Below, one piece after another: positions 61,071 to 64,000 of a stretch of DNA of 64,000 nt. Source of the DNA: Caldifarciminota bacterium (GTDB taxonomy: Bacteria; Hydrothermota; UBA3072); the NCBI GenBank assembly GCA_016930175.1, contig JAFGHJ010000004.1:1-64000 (forward strand), given 5' to 3'. The translations under genes were made by a program, and so were the position numbers. Numbering within the stretch: position 1 is the first letter of the stretch; the number at the start of each line of letters is the position of its first letter. The notes under the pieces were generated by a model. That model saw only the letters and a list, made by a program, of their open reading frames with translations. It made no database searches and was not told the DNA's origin.

Positions 61071-61157
61071 ATAAGATAGTTAATCAGGAAACAGTTCCAA
61101 TAAAGAAGCTTGTAGTCTGATGAATATTGTCTACTACACGGGATGATTCCGTAGATT

Positions 61158-62348
61158 CTATTTATATATCTTTTTATAGTATTTCTGATATTCGCCGGTT
61201 ACGACTTTCTTTACCCAGTTTTGATTGCTTAGATACCAATCGATTGTAACTCGGAGACCTTCCTCGAACGAAATGGTGGGTTTCCAGTTAAGGTCTTTTT
61301 TGATTTTGGAACAATCGAGGGAGTATCTAAAATCATGGGCTTTGCCGCGAGGGTCGGCGATGTGTTCGGTCTTAAGTCTTAGGTTTTGGGTTTTAGGATT
61401 TGTATGCAGGATTCTGCAAATAAGTTTTACGACTTTCCTGTTTTCCATCTCGTTTTCTCCGCCTATATTGTAAGTTTCACCTGGTTTTCCTTTCCTTAAC
61501 ACGAGATCGATAGCGCGGCAATTATCTTCCACATGCAGCCATTCCCTGATATTCATTCCCCTTCCGTAAACGGGCAATGTTTTTCCTTCGAGGGCGTTTT
61601 TTATCATCAGGGGTATTAACTTTTCAGGGAACTGATACGGTCCGTAATTGTTCGAACTTCTTGTAATTATCACAGGAAAAGAATATGCATTGTAATATGA
61701 ACGGCAAATTAAATCCGCTGCAGCTTTACTCGCAGAGTAAGGACTATTAGGTGAGAGAGGATAGCTTTCCGTAAACTTACCTTTTTTTCCGAGTGAACCG
61801 TAGACTTCATCTGTAGAGATATGGATGAAAACTTTAGGTCTTGGGTCCTGGGTTTTAGGTTTTAGATTTTGCCAGCTACTTCGTGCGGCTTCAAGTAAAA
61901 CCTGAGTGCCTTTGATATTGGTATCTATAAAAGGTTCGGCGTCAAGAATACTTCTATCTACATGAGATTCGGCAGCAAAGTTGACAACTATATTAGGACT
62001 TAGGTTTTGGTTTTTAGTTTTTAGCCTACCGCCCTTCCAGTATTTTCCTGAGAGAAGGGAATCTACAATGTTCCTGTCGCATATGTCTCCCTTAACGAAA
62101 AAATATCGTGGTTCTTGGTTCGTAGTTCCTGGTTCGTAGTTTCCGGAAGAAATGCCGTATTTTTTTTCAACATCTTTCAGGCTTTCAAGATTGCCCGCAT
62201 AGGTAAGTTTATCTAAATTTATAATTATAACATCATCGTAATTCTCGAGTTCATGACGAATAAAATTACTTCCTATGAATCCAGCTCCGCCAGTTACAAG
62301 AATTGTCTGAAGACAATTCTTGTAATTTTCAACTTTTTTTAAGCTCAT
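61158..62348 (-). CDS. rmlB: dTDP-glucose 4,6-dehydratase with four in-frame repeat insertions
   Basis: This 396-aa SDR makes dTDP-4-keto-6-deoxyglucose. NAD motif TGGAGFIGSNF, NFAAESHVDRS, HISTDEVYG and YSASKAAAD are intact. It is ~50 aa longer than usual (~330-350). The excess lies in four segments that the family lacks: NYEPGTTNQEPR, GRLKTKNQNLSPN, NLKPKTQDPRPK and NPKTQNLRLKTEH. Each is encoded by a 5 x 7-nt array at 62107-62141, 61996-62030, 61837-61871 and 61368-61402. All fall between conserved strands or helices, so the enzyme may tolerate them. It overlaps rmlC by 20 nt. Confidence 0.92.
   Translation of the reverse strand: MSLKKVENYKNCLQTILVTGGAGFIGSNFIRHELENYDDVIIINLDKLTYAGNLESLKDVEKKYGISSGNYEPGTTNQEPRYFFVKGDICDRNIVDSLLSGKYWKGGRLKTKNQNLSPNIVVNFAAESHVDRSILDAEPFIDTNIKGTQVLLEAARSSWQNLKPKTQDPRPKVFIHISTDEVYGSLGKKGKFTESYPLSPNSPYSASKAAADLICRSYYNAYSFPVIITRSSNNYGPYQFPEKLIPLMIKNALEGKTLPVYGRGMNIREWLHVEDNCRAIDLVLRKGKPGETYNIGGENEMENRKVVKLICRILHTNPKTQNLRLKTEHIADPRGKAHDFRYSLDCSKIKKDLNWKPTISFEEGLRVTIDWYLSNQNWVKKVVTGEYQKYYKKIYK
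61368..62141. repeat. four 35-nt heptamer arrays inside rmlB
   Basis: Plus-strand units: 61368-61402 (GGTCTTA, AGTCTTA, GGTTTTG, GGTTTTA, GGATTTG); 61837-61871 (GGTCTTG, GGTCCTG, GGTTTTA twice, GATTTTG); 61996-62030 (GGACTTA, GGTTTTG, GTTTTTA twice, GCCTACC); 62107-62141 (CGTGGTT, CTTGGTT, CGTAGTT, CCTGGTT, CGTAGTT). Coordinates span the set. The last is the reverse complement of the type seen in the gap at 55435-55469. Confidence 0.85.
62294..62325. repeat. perfect 14-bp inverted repeat at the rmlC/rmlB junction
   Basis: TTACAAGAATTGTC and its exact complement are separated by TGAA. One arm encodes the start of the conserved Rossmann strand of rmlB (TILV) and the other the non-conserved N-terminal extension, so it looks like an inverted duplication. 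An mRNA hairpin here would lie ~25-50 nt after the rmlB start codon. No T-run follows. Confidence 0.9.
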
Positions 62349-62901
62349 ACCTGAAATCTTCTCCTATGTCTTTCAGCAAGGGAAGTTTCTTGTCCTTATC
62401 CGATAAAATAGGCTTTCCGTAAAGAGGCCATTCTATTCTTACGGTCGTATCTTTCCAGAAAATGCCTCTATCATGTTCTTTTGAGTATTCCTTGTTTACC
62501 TTGTAAGAAATATCCGCTTCTTCGCTCAAAACGAGATAACCATGCGCAAAACCCGCAGGAATAAAAATCATTTTTCTGTTTTCTTCTGAGAGGTAATCGC
62601 CAGCCCATTTCCCAAAATAAGGAGAACCTTTTCTTAAATCGACAGCAACATCAAATACTTCTCCTTTTATACACCTTACAAGTTTCGCCTGTTCCATCGG
62701 AGGTATTTGATAATGTAGTCCTCTGAGCACGTTTTTTTTGGAACTCGAATGATTATCCTGTATGAAGTTTTCCTTAATTCCCACTTTTTCGAAGGCTGAT
62801 TTTTTATAAGTTTCCATAAAAATACCTCTTTCGTCATTAAAAACTTGCGGAGTTACAATAATTAAATCCGGTATAGAAAGTTTCTTGAATTTAAAGTCCA
62901 C
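62329..62901 (-). CDS. rmlC: dTDP-4-dehydrorhamnose 3,5-epimerase
   Basis: This 190-aa cupin epimerase has the family signatures FIQDNHSSSKKNVLRGLHYQ (catalytic His) and FVDVAVDLRKGSPYFGKW-like FDVAVDLRKGSPYFGKW, plus IPAGFAHGYLVLSEEADISY. It converts the 4-keto-6-deoxyglucose product of RmlB into the L-rhamnose configuration. The length is normal and, unlike rmlB and rmlD, no array insertion is seen. It lies 11 nt after rmlD and overlaps rmlB. Confidence 0.94.
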   Translation of the reverse strand: MDFKFKKLSIPDLIIVTPQVFNDERGIFMETYKKSAFEKVGIKENFIQDNHSSSKKNVLRGLHYQIPPMEQAKLVRCIKGEVFDVAVDLRKGSPYFGKWAGDYLSEENRKMIFIPAGFAHGYLVLSEEADISYKVNKEYSKEHDRGIFWKDTTVRIEWPLYGKPILSDKDKKLPLLKDIGEDFRYELKKS

Positions 62902-62912
62902 TTTTTATTCTC

Positions 62913-63851
62913 CTAAGTTTTCAATGTATCCAGAAAAGAAGCCAGAGATTCTTTCCAATGCGGCATTATATCAAGGTTCTGTAACTTTAGCATATAATTC
63001 TCGAGCGCCGAGTTTTTGGGTCTCCTTGCCGGGTTTTTCAATTTGTTGCTTTCGATTGCTAAAAGCTTAAAATCTTTTTGGATTCCTGGAATAAAGCTTT
63101 TTGTCTTCAATTTAAAATTTAAAGATTTGCAATCCTTGACTTCTGCCACGTATCCGATATTCTTGAAAATTTCACACGCAAATTCAAACCATGAGCAGGA
63201 ACCCTGGCAGGTAGCATGATAAGTTCCATAGAAGTCCGTCGGCATCAATTTTTTTATCTGTTCAATTACATTGAAAGTCCAGGTAGGAGAACCAAATTGG
63301 TCATTTACTACTTGAATTTTTTTCTTCTTTTTGGCCAAATCTATCATCTTCTTTATAAAATTTACACCATTCGTACCGTAGAGCCAGCCTATCCTCATTA
63401 TGAAAAATCTATTTAATTGTTCTCTTACAAAGTTCTCTCCAAGAAGCTTTGACATACCGTAAATCGTTTTAGGATTCGGGGCATCGTATTCATAATATAC
63501 TCCGTCTTTCTCCCCGTCAAAAACGTAATCGGTACTTATATAGAAAAATTTGGCGTCTACTTTTTTTGCTGCTATAGCTAGATTTCTTGTTCCAATCGCG
63601 TTGACTTTAAAAGCCTTTTCTTTTTCTTTTTCACACTTGTCCACATCGGTAAAAGCCGCGGAATGAATTATTCCATTTGGCCTTGTGTCCATTATAAAAC
63701 TGTTTACGGCTTTAAACTTTGAAATATCGAAATCTTTCTTGTCTACAGCAATGACCTCATACTCTCCCGCCAGCGAGTCAGCCAATTCCGACCCGAGTTG
63801 GCCTTCCGCTCCTGTAATTAGTATACGTGGCGACCTTATATCTTCAAACAC
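62913..63851 (-). CDS. rmlD: dTDP-4-dehydrorhamnose reductase with one repeat insertion
   Basis: This 312-aa SDR performs the last step to dTDP-L-rhamnose. The motifs TGAEGQLGSEL, FYISTDYVFDG, YGMSKLLGE and the C-terminal ARRPKNSALEN are present. The GTG start at 63851 is chosen because the promoter's transcript +1 falls there; the frame extends to ATG 63878, which lies inside the promoter. Between EVKDCKS and the NPARRPKNS block it carries ~25 extra residues (NFKLKTKSFIPGIQKDFKLL), encoded in part by a 35-nt heptamer array at 63101-63135. rmlA is not in the window. Confidence 0.9.
   Translation of the reverse strand: MFEDIRSPRILITGAEGQLGSELADSLAGEYEVIAVDKKDFDISKFKAVNSFIMDTRPNGIIHSAAFTDVDKCEKEKEKAFKVNAIGTRNLAIAAKKVDAKFFYISTDYVFDGEKDGVYYEYDAPNPKTIYGMSKLLGENFVREQLNRFFIMRIGWLYGTNGVNFIKKMIDLAKKKKKIQVVNDQFGSPTWTFNVIEQIKKLMPTDFYGTYHATCQGSCSWFEFACEIFKNIGYVAEVKDCKSLNFKLKTKSFIPGIQKDFKLLAIESNKLKNPARRPKNSALENYMLKLQNLDIMPHWKESLASFLDTLKT
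63101..63135. repeat. 35-nt heptamer array inside rmlD
   Basis: Units TTGTCTT, CAATTTA, AAATTTA, AAGATTT, GCAATCC. The pattern is more degenerate than in rmlB but coincides with a segment missing from other RmlD proteins. Confidence 0.55.
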
Positions 63852-63856
63852 CTTTA

Positions 63857-63885
63857 AAGATAAGGGCAAAAAAAGCATTTGTCAA
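63857..63885 (-). promoter_or_regulatory. promoter of the rmlDCB operon (leaderless GTG)
   Basis: On the minus strand, TTGACA (63880-63885) and TATCTT (63857-63862) are 17 nt apart. The GTG at 63851 begins 6 nt after the -10 box, so the transcript should begin at or next to the start codon. Confidence 0.7.
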
Positions 63886-63907
63886 TAGGTTTAAATCGGG
63901 GAGGCTA

Positions 63908-63965
63908 TAAATTGGTTGGTCTGTGGGTCCGAACATCCCTACATCATATCTCCTAACTTTACCCC
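63908..63965. repeat. octamer-type micro-array at the window's right edge
   Basis: GGTTGGTCTGTGGGTCC words and AACATCCC/ATCTCCTA-like words occur here. The partner arm may lie outside the window. Confidence 0.5.
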
Positions 63966-64000
63966 AGTCCCTTTAAATGCCTTTGAAAATAATGTGGAAT

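Noticed and set aside
325-64000. Regularly spaced short repeats as a CRISPR array
   Set aside because: The units are 7-9 bases, directly adjacent and degenerate, with no spacers and no cas genes.

Overview
The window (roughly 38-40% G+C by eye) comes from a Gram-negative bacterium, most likely an uncultured lineage of the FCB/candidate-phylum type; WOR-3-like is my guess and is inference. Signs for this are TonB/ExbB/ExbD, LolA, a lipoprotein, an outer-membrane beta-barrel, LVIVD-repeat and FN3 secreted proteins with C-terminal sorting-like domains, and a ClpC-type chaperone. There is no rRNA, prophage, insertion sequence or CRISPR array.

Layout. 0.1-2.7 kb: tRNA-Gln and tRNA-Glu (minus), a DUF4258/YgiT-type toxin-antitoxin pair, a DUF433 gene, a ferredoxin, then tRNA-Gly, tRNA-Cys and rpsT. 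2.7-10.2 kb (minus): a tightly overlapping run exbB-exbD-tonB-Na/Pi transporter-scpA-recJ-rodA-comF. 10.5-17.1 kb (plus): cmk-plsC-ispH-rpsA-pyrG-ecfT. 17.4-21.2 kb (plus): TPR protein, GspA/ExeA-like ATPase, TPR protein. 21.5-24.9 kb (minus): glycoside hydrolase and LVIVD-repeat surface protein. 25.4-32.8 kb: Ste24-like M48 protease, glycerate kinase, clpC-osmC, alkaline phosphatase. 32.9-35.4 kb (plus): M23 peptidase and two ECF ATPases. 35.4-46.5 kb (minus): a five-gene operon for secreted/outer-membrane proteins that ends in a tandem-receiver response regulator. 46.8-49.1 kb: another secreted protein. 49.5-55.3 kb (plus): ftsK-lolA-suhB-dCMP deaminase, then a PQQ-like propeller protein. 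55.5-60.4 kb: small hypotheticals, an orphan AbiEi-like gene, a radical SAM protein, a lipoprotein and a UDP-sugar epimerase/decarboxylase. 60.8 kb: a cold-shock protein with a long leader. 61.2-63.9 kb (minus): rmlD-rmlC-rmlB for dTDP-rhamnose.

Two signals run through the window and are not explained by the genes. First, nearly every intergenic gap in 0-31 kb and 53-64 kb holds short degenerate micro-arrays with periods of 7, 8 or 9 bases. Many 7-base arrays are exactly 5 x 7 = 35 nt, and the 8- and 9-base arrays often occur as inverted pairs that can form hairpins. Arrays of the 35-nt class also sit in frame inside rmlB (four copies) and rmlD (one copy), where they encode extra low-complexity peptide segments.

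Second, many transcription units have a good TTGAC(A/T)-N16-18-TANNNT promoter placed so that the predicted transcript starts at or within a few bases of the start codon, with no Shine-Dalgarno sequence. Other genes, mostly secreted-protein operons or genes inside operons, have a leader and a strong AGGAGG. Leaderless initiation therefore seems to be routine for first genes here, and it decides the start for rmlD and ftsK.
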